Source: Actinomycetota bacterium (lineage in GTDB: Bacteria; Actinomycetota; Thermoleophilia; Gaiellales; F1-60-MAGs149). From it: a stretch of 64,000 bases of DNA. Where the stretch lies: the NCBI GenBank assembly GCA_026392355.1, contig JAPLCF010000029.1, positions 62,001 to 126,000 of the forward strand, read 5' to 3'. Below are positions 34,078 through 42,647 of this stretch, in pieces. Each line of letters starts with the position of its first letter. Positions within the stretch are counted from its first letter, which is position 1. The translations under genes and the position numbers were made by a program. The notes below the pieces were generated by a model. That model was not told the origin of the DNA and did not search any database. It worked only from the letters and a program-made list of their open reading frames with translations.

Positions 34078-34139
34078 ATGCAAATCTAGACCCGGGTCCA
34101 GATCTGCATGAAACGTGCGAATCTGGACCCGGGTCCAGA
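34078..34139. repeat. Pair of CCCGGG-core palindromes
   Basis: 34078-34109 is a 32-nt palindrome with two mismatches per arm (core AGACCCGGGTCC), and 34122-34139 is a perfect 18-nt palindrome TCTGGACCC/GGGTCCAGA. Same rpmB-ribH gap as the GGATCC pair; likely bidirectional termination. Confidence 0.85.
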
Positions 34140-34144
34140 AACGC

Positions 34145-34648
34145 TCAGATGGCGCGCAGCGTGCTGAGCAGACCGAGCGCGGCGCCAGCGGCCTCGCGGC
34201 CCTTGTGCCCCTCGCTGCCGCCGATGCGATCGACGGCTTGCTGGTGCGTCTCGACGGTGAGGACGCCGAAGGCGACCGGCACGCCGGTCTTGAGACCCGC
34301 CTCAGTGACGCCGCGCGCCGCCTCGTTGCAGACGTAATCGAAGTGCGGCGTGTCGCCGCGGATCACGCAGGCCAGCGCGATCACGGCGTCGTAGCCGTTC
34401 TGCGCGCAATGCTGGGCCGCGAGACCAACCTCGAATGCACCAGGGATCGGCACGATCGAGATGTTGCCCTCCCCGACGCCGCGCTCGAGACACTCGGCAA
34501 CGGCACCATCAACCAGTGGTTGGACGATGTCGGTGTGGTACTCCGCCGCGACGATCGCGACGCGCGTGCCCGCAGCAAGCCCCTTGGGCTCGATGCGCTG
34601 AGAACCGGCCGGCGCGGAGATGATCCCCGCGGCGTCGGGCGCGGTCAC
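34145..34648 (-). CDS. ribH: 6,7-dimethyl-8-ribityllumazine synthase
   Basis: Penultimate riboflavin step: condenses 3,4-dihydroxy-2-butanone 4-phosphate with the ribitylaminouracil. 167 residues: V-P-I-P-G-A-F-E-V, A-L-A-C-V-I-R-G-D-T-P-H-F-D-Y-V, G-V-L-T-V-E-T-H-Q-Q. His in G-D-T-P-H is the general base. ATGA overlap with ribBA. Confidence 0.97.
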   Translation of the reverse strand: MTAPDAAGIISAPAGSQRIEPKGLAAGTRVAIVAAEYHTDIVQPLVDGAVAECLERGVGEGNISIVPIPGAFEVGLAAQHCAQNGYDAVIALACVIRGDTPHFDYVCNEAARGVTEAGLKTGVPVAFGVLTVETHQQAVDRIGGSEGHKGREAAGAALGLLSTLRAI

Positions 34649-35946
34649 TGCTGCGCGCCCGCCGTCTCCCCAGCAGCCGGATCGACAAGACGGGGAGGAT
34701 CGCCCGGCAGCTCATCCGCCGGCTTGATGTGCTGGTGATGCAGCGAGTGGCCAAGCTTCTCGCGCTTCGCGGCAAGGTACTTCTCGTTGTGCTCGCCGGG
34801 CGCAATCACGATCGGCATCTGCTCGGTCACCTTCAGACCGTAGCCCTCAAGACCGATGATCTTGCGCGGGTTGTTCGTGAGAATCTTGATCGTGGAGAGT
34901 CCGAGATCGGACAGGATCTGCGCGCCAATGCCGTACTCACGCTGGTCGTCCATAAAACCGAGCTCGAGATTTGCCTCGACGGTGTCGCGGCCCTTCTCCT
35001 GCAACTCGTAGGCGCGCAGCTTGTTGAGGAGGCCAATACCGCGGCCTTCCTGCGCCATGTAGAGCACGACGCCGCTGCCGGCAGCGACAACCTGCTGCAT
35101 GGCGCTGTCGAGCTGGTCGCCGCAGTCGCAGCGCATCGAGTGGAAGACATCGCCCGTCAGGCACTCGGAGTGCACGCGCACCAGCACGTCATCCTTGCCC
35201 GCGACCTCGCCGTAGACGAGCGCGAGGTGCTGCTTGTCGGCAAGCTTCTCCTGATAGCCGATCGCCGTGAAGTCGCCGTAGATCGTGGGCAGCTGGACCT
35301 CAGCCACGCGATCGACCAACTGCTCGGTGCGGCGGCGGTACTCGATCAGGTCGGCAACGGTGATGATCTTGATGCCGTGCTCAGCGCTGAAAACCGAAAG
35401 GTCGTCGACGCGCGCCATCGTGCCGTCGGGGTTCATGACCTCGCAGATGACGCCAGCAGGCGTGCAACCGGCGAGCTTCGCCATGTCGACGGAAGCCTCG
35501 GTCTGACCGGTGCGCTCGAGGACGCCTCCGGGACGGGCGCGCAACGGGAAGATGTGACCCGGCGCCTGAATATCGTTGGCCGTCGTCTTAGGATCAACGA
35601 CAACGCGGCAGGTGGTGGCACGGTCGGCGGCGGAGATGCCGGTCGTGATGCCCTCCTTGGCCTCGATCGTGACGGTGAAAGCCGTCTCGTACGTCGTGAC
35701 GTTGTGCTGCACCATCGGCTTGAGGCCGAGCTCGTCGCAGCGCTCAGGCGTGAGCGTCAGGCAGACGAGGCCACGGGCGTACGTGGCCATGAAGTTGATG
35801 TCATCGGCCGAGACGAACTCGGCAGCCATGCATAGGTCGCCCTCGTTCTCGCGATCCGGGGCGTCGACGATGATGATCATCTTGCCGTTTCGGATATCCT
35901 CGATTGCGTCTTCGATCGAGCTGAACGGTGCTTCCGGCTGGTGCAT
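34645..35946 (-). CDS. ribBA: Bifunctional DHBP synthase / GTP cyclohydrolase II
   Basis: 433 residues. N-terminal RibB domain (D-R-E-N-E-G-D-L, T-T-G-I-S-A-A-D-R, H-I-F-P-L-R-A-R-P-G-G-V) and C-terminal RibA domain with zinc site C-L-T-G-D-V-F-H-S-M-R-C-D-C-G, Y-M-A-Q-E-G-R-G-I-G-L and a G-L-K-V end. ATG 35946 chosen (AGGGAA 5-6 nt upstream); an in-frame ATG at 35976 would add 10 residues. Confidence 0.96.
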   Translation of the reverse strand: MHQPEAPFSSIEDAIEDIRNGKMIIIVDAPDRENEGDLCMAAEFVSADDINFMATYARGLVCLTLTPERCDELGLKPMVQHNVTTYETAFTVTIEAKEGITTGISAADRATTCRVVVDPKTTANDIQAPGHIFPLRARPGGVLERTGQTEASVDMAKLAGCTPAGVICEVMNPDGTMARVDDLSVFSAEHGIKIITVADLIEYRRRTEQLVDRVAEVQLPTIYGDFTAIGYQEKLADKQHLALVYGEVAGKDDVLVRVHSECLTGDVFHSMRCDCGDQLDSAMQQVVAAGSGVVLYMAQEGRGIGLLNKLRAYELQEKGRDTVEANLELGFMDDQREYGIGAQILSDLGLSTIKILTNNPRKIIGLEGYGLKVTEQMPIVIAPGEHNEKYLAAKREKLGHSLHHQHIKPADELPGDPPRLVDPAAGETAGAQQ

Positions 35947-36009
35947 GAAATTCCCTGTTGACGGGGTCAGAGTCATCGTAGCGAAGTGGTAGAGATTGCC
36001 CGCCGCGTC

Positions 36010-36600
36010 CTATCGGTCTTCGGCGAACTTCTCTACGTACTTCGCATAGATGTCGACTTCGAGATTGACCGAGTCGCCTACTTCTGTGGCGCCGAACGTG
36101 GTGACGTCGCACGTATGCGGGATCAACCAGATTGCAAATGCACGGTCATCGACCGCCGAAACCGTGAGTGAGACGCCGTTGACGGCGATCGAGCCCTTCT
36201 CGACCACGTACCGCAGGACAGCGGGTGGCGCAGCGATCTCGATCACCTTTGCGATGCCATCAGCGCGAATATCCGTGACCTCGCCGACCGCGTCGACGTG
36301 CCCTTGGACGACGTGCCCACCCATGCGGTCGGTGGGGCGCAACGCGGGCTCGAGGTTGACGGCACTTCCGCTCGCGAGTCCACCCGTGGTCGTGCGCGCG
36401 AGGGTCTCCCCCATCGCCTCGAACGCGATGCACTCACTTCCGAGTTCGACAGCAGTCAGGCAGGTGCCGTTGACGGCGACCGAGTCACCCATGCCGACCT
36501 CAGGTGCTAGGACCGGCATGCGGACGATGATGCGCGCGCCGTTCTCGGCGGCCTGCACCTCCTCGACCTCTCCGACTTCTTGCACGATTCCGGTAAACAT
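36010..36600 (-). CDS. ribE: Riboflavin synthase, alpha subunit
   Basis: Dismutates two lumazines to riboflavin. 196 residues made of two homologous beta-barrels: M-F-T-G-I-V-Q-E-V-G, V-A-V-N-G-T-C-L-T, R-M-G-G-H-V-V-Q-G-H-V-D and a second I-A-V-N-G-V-S-L-T. Shine-Dalgarno GGAGG before ATG 36600. 10 nt after ribD. Confidence 0.96.
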   Translation of the reverse strand: MFTGIVQEVGEVEEVQAAENGARIIVRMPVLAPEVGMGDSVAVNGTCLTAVELGSECIAFEAMGETLARTTTGGLASGSAVNLEPALRPTDRMGGHVVQGHVDAVGEVTDIRADGIAKVIEIAAPPAVLRYVVEKGSIAVNGVSLTVSAVDDRAFAIWLIPHTCDVTTFGATEVGDSVNLEVDIYAKYVEKFAEDR

Positions 36601-36610
36601 GGCGCCTCCG

Positions 36611-37726
36611 TCAGCGCGGCTCTCGTAGCCACGCATCGATCCATAGATCGTCACCGATCCGTTCGCACGACCACGCCGCCAGGCCGAGGGCATCGCTCAT
36701 CTGGTCCGACGGCGTACCCGTTTCGCCGATGATGCCCGGGGCGATCGGATCACCGAGCAGCTTTGGTGCCGTCACGACGATCATGCGGTCGAGCAGTTCC
36801 GCGCGGAGCAGCGCACCGGCGAGCCCCGCGCCGCCTTCGCAGAGAATCGACTGGATGCCGCGGGCGTGCAAGACCGCCAAGCCGGCATGCAGGTCGTCGA
36901 CCTCCACAACCTCGATACCGGTCTCGGCGACGGCGGCCCGACGGCCGGCATCGGCGCCAGGGGCACAGAGCAGCAGGACGGGGCCCTGCGCGACGGTCTG
37001 CGCCAGACGCGATGCCGCGCCAAGACGCGCGGAACGATCCCACACGATGCGCAGTGGCTGGGTCTCCGCCGGCGGGTCGCAGTCGCGTGCCGTCAGCTCC
37101 GGATCATCCGTGAGAGCCGTGCCGGAGCCCACCAGTACTGCACCGGCCTGAGCGCGGAGCTCATGCACGCGCGCTCGGGCCTCGGGACCGGAGATCCAGC
37201 GGCTGTCGCCCGTGCGCGTTGCGGTGCGACCGTCGAGGGTCTGGGCGGCTTTGTAGGTGAGGTGCGGACGCCCGAGGGTCATCGCCGAGCGGAAGCCGGC
37301 GTTCTGGCGACGCGCCGCGATAGCGAGCGGATCGTCGTCGTCGACGATGTCAACGGGGATACCGGCATCCACCAACTGCAGCAGGCCCTTACCCGACGCG
37401 TGCGGTGCGGGGTCGTTCGACAGCACCACCACGCGCTCGACACCCGCAGCGATCAGGGCATCGGAGCACGGCGGCGTGCGGCCATGGTGGGCGCACGGCT
37501 CGAGCGTGACGTACACGGTCGCATCGCGTGCGCCTTCCTGCGCGACGTCGAGCGCCATCGCCTCGGCGTGCGCAAGCCCAGGTGCGATGTGCCAACCCTC
37601 AGCGACGACCGTGCCATTGCGCGCAATCACGCACCCGACGCGGGGATTCGGCGCAGCGGTGCGCGCGCCGCGCTCGGCGAGCTCGAGCGCGCGCTGCAAC
37701 AGAACTCGGTCGGCGTCGTCAATCAC
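36611..37726 (-). CDS. ribD: Riboflavin biosynthesis deaminase/reductase RibD
   Basis: 371 residues. Deaminase half with H-A-E (zinc His) and P-C-A-H-H-G-R-T-P-P-C, then reductase half with T-L-D-G-R, V-G-S-G-T-A-L-T-D-D-P and G-G-A-G-L-A-G. GTG start at 37726 with TACGCT ending 6 nt upstream, so ribD heads ribD-ribE-ribBA-ribH. No FMN riboswitch is visible, and a leaderless start would leave no room for one. Confidence 0.96.
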   Translation of the reverse strand: MIDDADRVLLQRALELAERGARTAAPNPRVGCVIARNGTVVAEGWHIAPGLAHAEAMALDVAQEGARDATVYVTLEPCAHHGRTPPCSDALIAAGVERVVVLSNDPAPHASGKGLLQLVDAGIPVDIVDDDDPLAIAARRQNAGFRSAMTLGRPHLTYKAAQTLDGRTATRTGDSRWISGPEARARVHELRAQAGAVLVGSGTALTDDPELTARDCDPPAETQPLRIVWDRSARLGAASRLAQTVAQGPVLLLCAPGADAGRRAAVAETGIEVVEVDDLHAGLAVLHARGIQSILCEGGAGLAGALLRAELLDRMIVVTAPKLLGDPIAPGIIGETGTPSDQMSDALGLAAWSCERIGDDLWIDAWLREPR

Positions 37727-37732
37727 GCGGAA

Positions 37733-37738
37733 AGCGTA
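37733..37738 (-). promoter_or_regulatory. -10 element TACGCT upstream of ribD
   Basis: Minus-strand TACGCT, 6 nt before GTG 37726. Separates the rib genes from the rpe-rsmB-fmt-def block. Confidence 0.5.
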
Positions 37739-37749
37739 CGCGAGTCGTG

Positions 37750-38460
37750 CTACGCGATGCTCGCGCCGGCGGCGCGGACCTGCTCGACGAGTGCCTGGTA
37801 GGCCTCGCCGGGATTCTTCTGCTTGTAGATCGCCGAGCCGGCGGTGAAGCGATTGGCGCCCGCCTCGTAGCAGCCGACGATCGTGTCGGCGGCCACGCCA
37901 CCATCGACCTCGACGCCCGCGTCGGGGCGCGCGAGTGCGCGCAGCTGTGGCAGGCGATCGGCCGTCGCAGTGATGAACTTCTGGCCGCCCCAGCCCGGGC
38001 TGACACTCATGCAGAGCAAGTTGCGCGCGTAGCGGGCGGCCTCGGTGAGTGCCGCGACCGGTGTGGCGGGATTGAGCGTGACGCCGGGGATCATCCCGGC
38101 CTCCTCGACGATCTGCATGGCGCGATGGATGTCGCGCGTGGCCTCGACGTGGATCGTGAACGAGTCGGCACCGGCCTTCGCGTAGTCCGAGGCGAAGCGC
38201 TCGGGCTCCTGCACCATCATGTGCACCGCGAGTGCGCCGCCACGGGCATGAACCTCGCCGGCGATCGCCTCGACGACCTCATGGCCGAACGTGATGACCG
38301 GGACGAAGTGGCCATCCATCACGTCCACGTGGAACGTGCGGGCGCCGGCGTCCATGAGTTCGATGACCTGCTCCCGGAAGGCGCCAAAGTCGGCAGCCAG
38401 GATCGAGGGGCAGACCTGGAACTCGGTGATCCACGCGTCGTTCGCCATAGGGCGGATCAT
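37750..38460 (-). CDS. rpe: Ribulose-phosphate 3-epimerase
   Basis: Interconverts ribulose 5-phosphate and xylulose 5-phosphate. 236 residues: C-P-S-I-L-A-A-D-F, F-H-V-D-V-M-D-G-H-F-V-P, H-M-M-V, P-G-V-T-L-N-P-A-T, S-V-S-P-G-W-G-G-Q-K-F and E-V-D-G-G-V: both catalytic Asp and metal His present. ATG 38460 or the closer in-frame ATG 38449; the first gives four extra residues. Confidence 0.95.
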   Translation of the reverse strand: MIRPMANDAWITEFQVCPSILAADFGAFREQVIELMDAGARTFHVDVMDGHFVPVITFGHEVVEAIAGEVHARGGALAVHMMVQEPERFASDYAKAGADSFTIHVEATRDIHRAMQIVEEAGMIPGVTLNPATPVAALTEAARYARNLLCMSVSPGWGGQKFITATADRLPQLRALARPDAGVEVDGGVAADTIVGCYEAGANRFTAGSAIYKQKNPGEAYQALVEQVRAAGASIA

Positions 38461-38473
38461 GCCACCCCGCGCC

Positions 38474-39751
38474 CTACGGCGCAGCGGACAGTCGCACGGC
38501 GACGAAGCCCTCGCCGCTGCCTTGGTCGGGGCGCAGCTCGAGACGGGCGTCGATCGCGTGCTCGTCGGCTGAGTGCGACTCGGCGGTGCCGAGGGTGCAG
38601 AGACTCAGCACGAGGACGCCGCCGGGCGCGAGCCGTGGGACCAGGAAGTCGACCATGCCGCGCTGCAGGGCTGCGAGGCTCTCGACCTCGGCGGGCTGGC
38701 GACGCCAGCGCACGTCGGGGCGCGAGCCGATGGTGCCAAGGCCCGTGCACGGCGCGTCAACGAGGATGCGGTCATAGCCCGTGCGGTCGGGCGGCAGCTG
38801 GAAGACGTCGATCGGCAAAAGATCGCAGCCCTCGACGCCCTGCCGTGCGAGCGTCTCTGCGAGGGCACGGGCACGGCCGGGATCGCGCTCCACACACGTG
38901 AGCCCCTGTCCGCCGCCGAGGAGATCGGCGATGTGACCCGACTTGCCGCCGGGCGCCGCGCAGGCGTCGAGTACGCGCATGCCGGGCTCGGGGCCGAGGA
39001 ACGGCGCAATGCGCTGGGCGCTGCGACTCATGGGGATCAAGTCGCCGTTCCGGAACGCCGTCGTGGCGGCAATATCAACGGCACCCTCCACGACGCAGGC
39101 GCTCGGTACATCGTCGTCGGGGCGCAACGCGCAGTCGAGCCGCGCGAACTCCTCGGCGATGCGCTCGTCAGCCCCCAACCGCAGCGCCGACACGCGGAAC
39201 GCGACCTCAGGCGTGGCGTTGCCGGCGTCCATCAGACCCTTAGCTCCTTCGAATCCGTAGGACTGCTCCCACAGCTCGGCGATCCAGTCGGGATACGAGC
39301 GCAGCAGCGCGGCGTCGGCGATCGTCTCGTCGGGCAGTGCCTCCAGCCACTCGGTGCCGCCATCGGCGACGCGACGCAGCAGGGCGTTGACGAGCCCCGC
39401 CCCACCCTTGCCGCGGCGCTTCGTGGCGAGATCGACCGCCGTCGAGACAGCGGCGTGCGGCGGGATGCGATCGAGCAACAGCAGCTGGTACGCACCGAGG
39501 CGCACGATGCAGCGCGTCGTCGGGTCGAGCTTGGCCGGATCGCGGTCGGCGAGGGCGTGCACGCACGCATCGAGCAGGCGCTGGGCCTTGACGGTGCCAT
39601 TGGTCAGCTGCGAGGCGAGGCCGCGATCGCGCGGATCCAGCCGTGCACGCGCGGCTTCGGCGGTGAAGGCCCGGTCAACCCAGGCCTCCTCCTTCTCCTG
39701 ACGCAGTAGAACGTCGAGCGCGACGGTGCGGGCGGGATCGCGCGGCGTCAT
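38474..39751 (-). CDS. rsmB: 16S rRNA (cytosine967-C5)-methyltransferase
   Basis: 425 residues: N-terminal NusB-like helical domain (T-N-G-T-V-K-A-Q-R), then SAM methyltransferase with D-A-C-A-A-P-G-G-K-S-G-H, catalytic Cys in V-D-A-P-C-T-G-L-G-T and second Cys in L-S-L-C-T-L. ATG overlaps the fmt stop by 4 nt. Confidence 0.95.
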   Translation of the reverse strand: MTPRDPARTVALDVLLRQEKEEAWVDRAFTAEAARARLDPRDRGLASQLTNGTVKAQRLLDACVHALADRDPAKLDPTTRCIVRLGAYQLLLLDRIPPHAAVSTAVDLATKRRGKGGAGLVNALLRRVADGGTEWLEALPDETIADAALLRSYPDWIAELWEQSYGFEGAKGLMDAGNATPEVAFRVSALRLGADERIAEEFARLDCALRPDDDVPSACVVEGAVDIAATTAFRNGDLIPMSRSAQRIAPFLGPEPGMRVLDACAAPGGKSGHIADLLGGGQGLTCVERDPGRARALAETLARQGVEGCDLLPIDVFQLPPDRTGYDRILVDAPCTGLGTIGSRPDVRWRRQPAEVESLAALQRGMVDFLVPRLAPGGVLVLSLCTLGTAESHSADEHAIDARLELRPDQGSGEGFVAVRLSAAP

Positions 39752-40671
39752 GCCGGTCGCGTCGCTCGCGTTGGGGGGGTGCGGCGGCCACGCAGCCACT
39801 CGGCCGTGGCAAGTGGGCGCTTGCCCGCCGTCTGCAGCTCGGTGATCTCGATCGCCCCGTCGGCGAGGCCGACCAGTAGACGCACGCCGTCCGCCACAAC
39901 CACGCCAGCCGCCACAGCATCAGCGGCGGACTCGGCACGCCAGATCGTGAAGGTCTCATCGTCGAAAGCGAGCAGCGCTCCGATGTGCGGGCGCAGTCCA
40001 CGGATGCGATTAAGCGTGAGCGTCGTGGTGTGCACCACCGGATCGATCATCCGGTCGTCACGCACGAGCTTCTCCGCATACGTGGCTCCGACGAGCGCCT
40101 GCGGCGTCGAGGCTAGCGATCCGTCGGTCGCGGCCGTGATCGCGCGAACCAGAGCGGGCACGCCAAGGCGCAGCGCTTCGGCTTCGACATACGCGGTATC
40201 GGAGTCGGCCGTGAGGACAATCGCGTCTGTCGAAACGACCGGCCCCTCGTCGAGCGCGAGCACGGTCTCCATGATCGCCACGCCCGTCGTAGCGTCGCCG
40301 GCCATGAGGGCACGCTCGATCGGCGCCGCACCGCGCCAGCGCGGCAGGAGCGACGGATGCAGGTTGAGCCACGGGCAGAGCGCGAGCAGGTCGGCCGGCA
40401 GCAGCTGGCCGTACGCGCAGATGGCGATCGCGGCGGGCTGGCAGGCGCGCAGTGCGTCGAGCGCGTCGATCGCGCGCTCGGGCTGCAGCAGCGGCAGTCC
40501 GAGCTCGGTGGCGAGTGTGGCGACCGGTGGCGGCGTGAGCACGCGCTTGCGCCCGGCCGGCCGATCGGGCTGGCTCAGCACCAGCGGCACCTCCACGCCC
40601 GCAGCGAGCAGGCCGCGCAACACCTCGGCTCCGAACGCGGACGTACCCGCGAACGGCGCGCGCGTGATCAG
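39748..40671 (-). CDS. fmt: Methionyl-tRNA formyltransferase
   Basis: Formylates initiator Met-tRNA. 307 residues: F-A-G-T-S-A-F-G-A-E-V, Q-P-D-R-P-A-G-R, catalytic-loop N-L-H-P-S-L-L-P-R-W-R-G-A-A-P-I, then the C-terminal OB-like domain (I-R-G-L-R-P). No ATG, GTG or TTG exists in frame at the right place; CTG 40671 overlaps the def stop (CTGA) and is preceded by GGGAGAGG at ideal spacing, so I call a CTG start (an ATC right after would be the alternative). Confidence 0.92.
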   Translation of the reverse strand: MITRAPFAGTSAFGAEVLRGLLAAGVEVPLVLSQPDRPAGRKRVLTPPPVATLATELGLPLLQPERAIDALDALRACQPAAIAICAYGQLLPADLLALCPWLNLHPSLLPRWRGAAPIERALMAGDATTGVAIMETVLALDEGPVVSTDAIVLTADSDTAYVEAEALRLGVPALVRAITAATDGSLASTPQALVGATYAEKLVRDDRMIDPVVHTTTLTLNRIRGLRPHIGALLAFDDETFTIWRAESAADAVAAGVVVADGVRLLVGLADGAIEITELQTAGKRPLATAEWLRGRRTPPTRATRPA

Positions 40672-41219
40672 CTGAGCCTCTCCCGCAGGATCTTCAGCGC
40701 CTCGCGCTTGTCCGCCGGTGCGGCACGGTCGATCGTCAAGATGCCATTCAGGTGATCCACCTCGTGCTGGACGATGCGGGCGGGCATGTCGAGGAACTCG
40801 TCCTCCTGCCAGTCGCCGTTCTCGTCCTGCCAGCGCACCTTGATGCGCGTGCTGCGCTCGACCGACACCGAATGGTGCTCGCGCAGGAGGATCTCGAGCG
40901 ACAGGCACCCCTCGCCGCCGACTTCGGTCTCCTCGGAGTACTCGACGATCTCGGGATTAATCATCGAGATCCATTCGTCGTCGACGAAGCTGATCACCGC
41001 GATCTGGCGCAGCAGGCCGATCTGCGGGGCGGCAAGGCCGGCACCGATGGCGTCTTCACCGATCTCGTGCATGCGCAGCAGCAGCGCCTTGAGCTCGTCA
41101 TCGAAGACCTCGACCGGCTTCGTCTCGGTCTTCAAGACGGGATCGGGAAACTGGCGGATCTGCGCCTGCGCGAGCTTGCGGCGCGTCTCGCTCTGCTCGT
41201 CCGACTCCTTGCGCGCCAT
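40668..41219 (-). CDS. def: Peptide deformylase
   Basis: Removes the N-formyl group from new proteins. 183 residues with all three motifs: G-A-G-L-A-A-P-Q-I-G, E-G-C-L-S and Q-H-E-V-D-H-L-N-G (metal Cys and two His, catalytic Glu). N-terminal extension of about 20 charged residues. Stop overlaps the fmt start. Confidence 0.97.
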   Translation of the reverse strand: MARKESDEQSETRRKLAQAQIRQFPDPVLKTETKPVEVFDDELKALLLRMHEIGEDAIGAGLAAPQIGLLRQIAVISFVDDEWISMINPEIVEYSEETEVGGEGCLSLEILLREHHSVSVERSTRIKVRWQDENGDWQEDEFLDMPARIVQHEVDHLNGILTIDRAAPADKREALKILRERLS

Positions 41220-41224
41220 CGTGC

Positions 41225-41989
41225 TTACGCTCCGCGTGGCTCTTTCGGCGCGACCGGGGCGACGCGCGCGCCACTCGCGACGAGGGTGCCGATCTGCTCA
41301 CCGCGCACGACGCGCACGATGTTCTCGGCATCGTTGACATTGAAGACGCGGATCGGCATGTCGTTCTCCATGCAGAGCGACAGCGCAGTCGTGTCCATCA
41401 CCTTGAGACCGCGCTCGATTGCCTCGAGGTGCGTGAGCTCGGTGATCAGCTTGGCGTCAGGGTTGACGCGCGGATCGTCGTCGAGCACGCCCTCCACCCC
41501 GTTCTTGCCCATCAGGATCGTCTGAGCGCCGATCTCACACGCCCGCAGCGCCGAGGCGGTATCGGTCGTGAAGTACGGGTTGCCGGTGCCGCCGGCGAAG
41601 ATGATCACGCGGCCCTTCTCGAGATGGCGGATAGCGCGCCGCCGAATGTACGGCTCCGCAACCTCCTGGATGTCGAGGGCGCTGAGGATACGCGTGAAGA
41701 CACCGATGCGCTCGCACGCATCCTGCACGGCGATCGCGTTGAGCACCGTCGCGAGCATGCCGGCGTAGTCGGCCGACGCGCGGTCCATACCCTTGGCCGA
41801 CTCGGCCATGCCGCGGAAGATGTTGCCACCACCGACGACGACCGCCACCTCGACACCCTCCTCGCGCACCTGCTGGATCGCGTAGGCGATCTCAGCGATG
41901 CGCGAGGGGTCCATGCCATAGCCCGCATCGCCCATCAGCGACTCCCCGGAGAGCTTGAGGAGAACGCGGCTGAACGGCGTGCTGGTCAT
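41225..41989 (-). CDS. pyrH: Uridylate kinase
   Basis: UMP to UDP, amino acid kinase fold. 254 residues: [34 protein letters not shown] and [14 protein letters not shown] precedes ATG 41989. Gene order rpsB-tsf-pyrH is standard; frr does not follow, def does. Confidence 0.97.
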   Translation of the reverse strand: MTSTPFSRVLLKLSGESLMGDAGYGMDPSRIAEIAYAIQQVREEGVEVAVVVGGGNIFRGMAESAKGMDRASADYAGMLATVLNAIAVQDACERIGVFTRILSALDIQEVAEPYIRRRAIRHLEKGRVIIFAGGTGNPYFTTDTASALRACEIGAQTILMGKNGVEGVLDDDPRVNPDAKLITELTHLEAIERGLKVMDTTALSLCMENDMPIRVFNVNDAENIVRVVRGEQIGTLVASGARVAPVAPKEPRGA

Positions 41990-41994
41990 GGTTC

Positions 41995-42597
41995 CTACTC
42001 CTGGCCGAGGGTGTAGCTCGCGAAGCGCTTGATCTCGATGTTCTCACCCATCTCGGACGACAGAGCGGCGCGGAACTGCTCGACGGTGAGATCCTCGTCG
42101 CGGAAGTACGCCTGGTTGAGGAGGCAGACCTCCTCGTACCACTTGCGCAGCTTGCCTTCAGCGATCTTCACCTGCACGTCGGCGGGCTTGTCGGCGGCCT
42201 GGCTGCGGAAGATCTCGAGCTCGGCCTCCTTGGCCTCCTCCGGCACGTCGGCCTCGGAGATCCAGCGCGTGCCGTCCATCGAGACGATCTGCAGGCACAT
42301 GTCCTTGACGAACTCGCCGAACTTATCGGTGTTCGCCACGAAGTCGGTCTCGCAGCCGATCTCGACGAGGACGCCCTTAACGCCACCGCCGTGGATGTAC
42401 GAGAAAACCTTACCCTCGCTCGTGGCGCGGCCACCGCGCTTGGCGGCCTTGGCCAGACCCTTCTCGCGCAGCACCTTCTTGGCGGCGTCCATGTCGCCCG
42501 CGGCCTCGACGAGAGCGTCGCGGACCTCCATCATCCCCGCGCCCGTCTGGTCGCGGAGCACCTTGACGTCGGCAGCACTCGCCTTGTAATCGCTCAT
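41995..42597 (-). CDS. tsf: Elongation factor Ts
   Basis: Nucleotide exchange factor for EF-Tu. 200 residues, the short form found in actinobacteria and thermophiles. UBA-like N-terminus ([16 protein letters not shown]) and the core [14 protein letters not shown]. The second C-terminal subdomain of E. coli EF-Ts is missing. Confidence 0.97.
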   Translation of the reverse strand: MSDYKASAADVKVLRDQTGAGMMEVRDALVEAAGDMDAAKKVLREKGLAKAAKRGGRATSEGKVFSYIHGGGVKGVLVEIGCETDFVANTDKFGEFVKDMCLQIVSMDGTRWISEADVPEEAKEAELEIFRSQAADKPADVQVKIAEGKLRKWYEEVCLLNQAYFRDEDLTVEQFRAALSSEMGENIEIKRFASYTLGQE

Positions 42598-42647
42598 GGT
42601 TCTCGGTCCTTCTCGGCTCGCGCCGTAGGTATCAGGTTCAGATCCGC

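Noticed and set aside
37727-37749. FMN riboswitch before ribD
   Set aside because: Gap is only 23 nt and holds the -10; no room for an RFN element.
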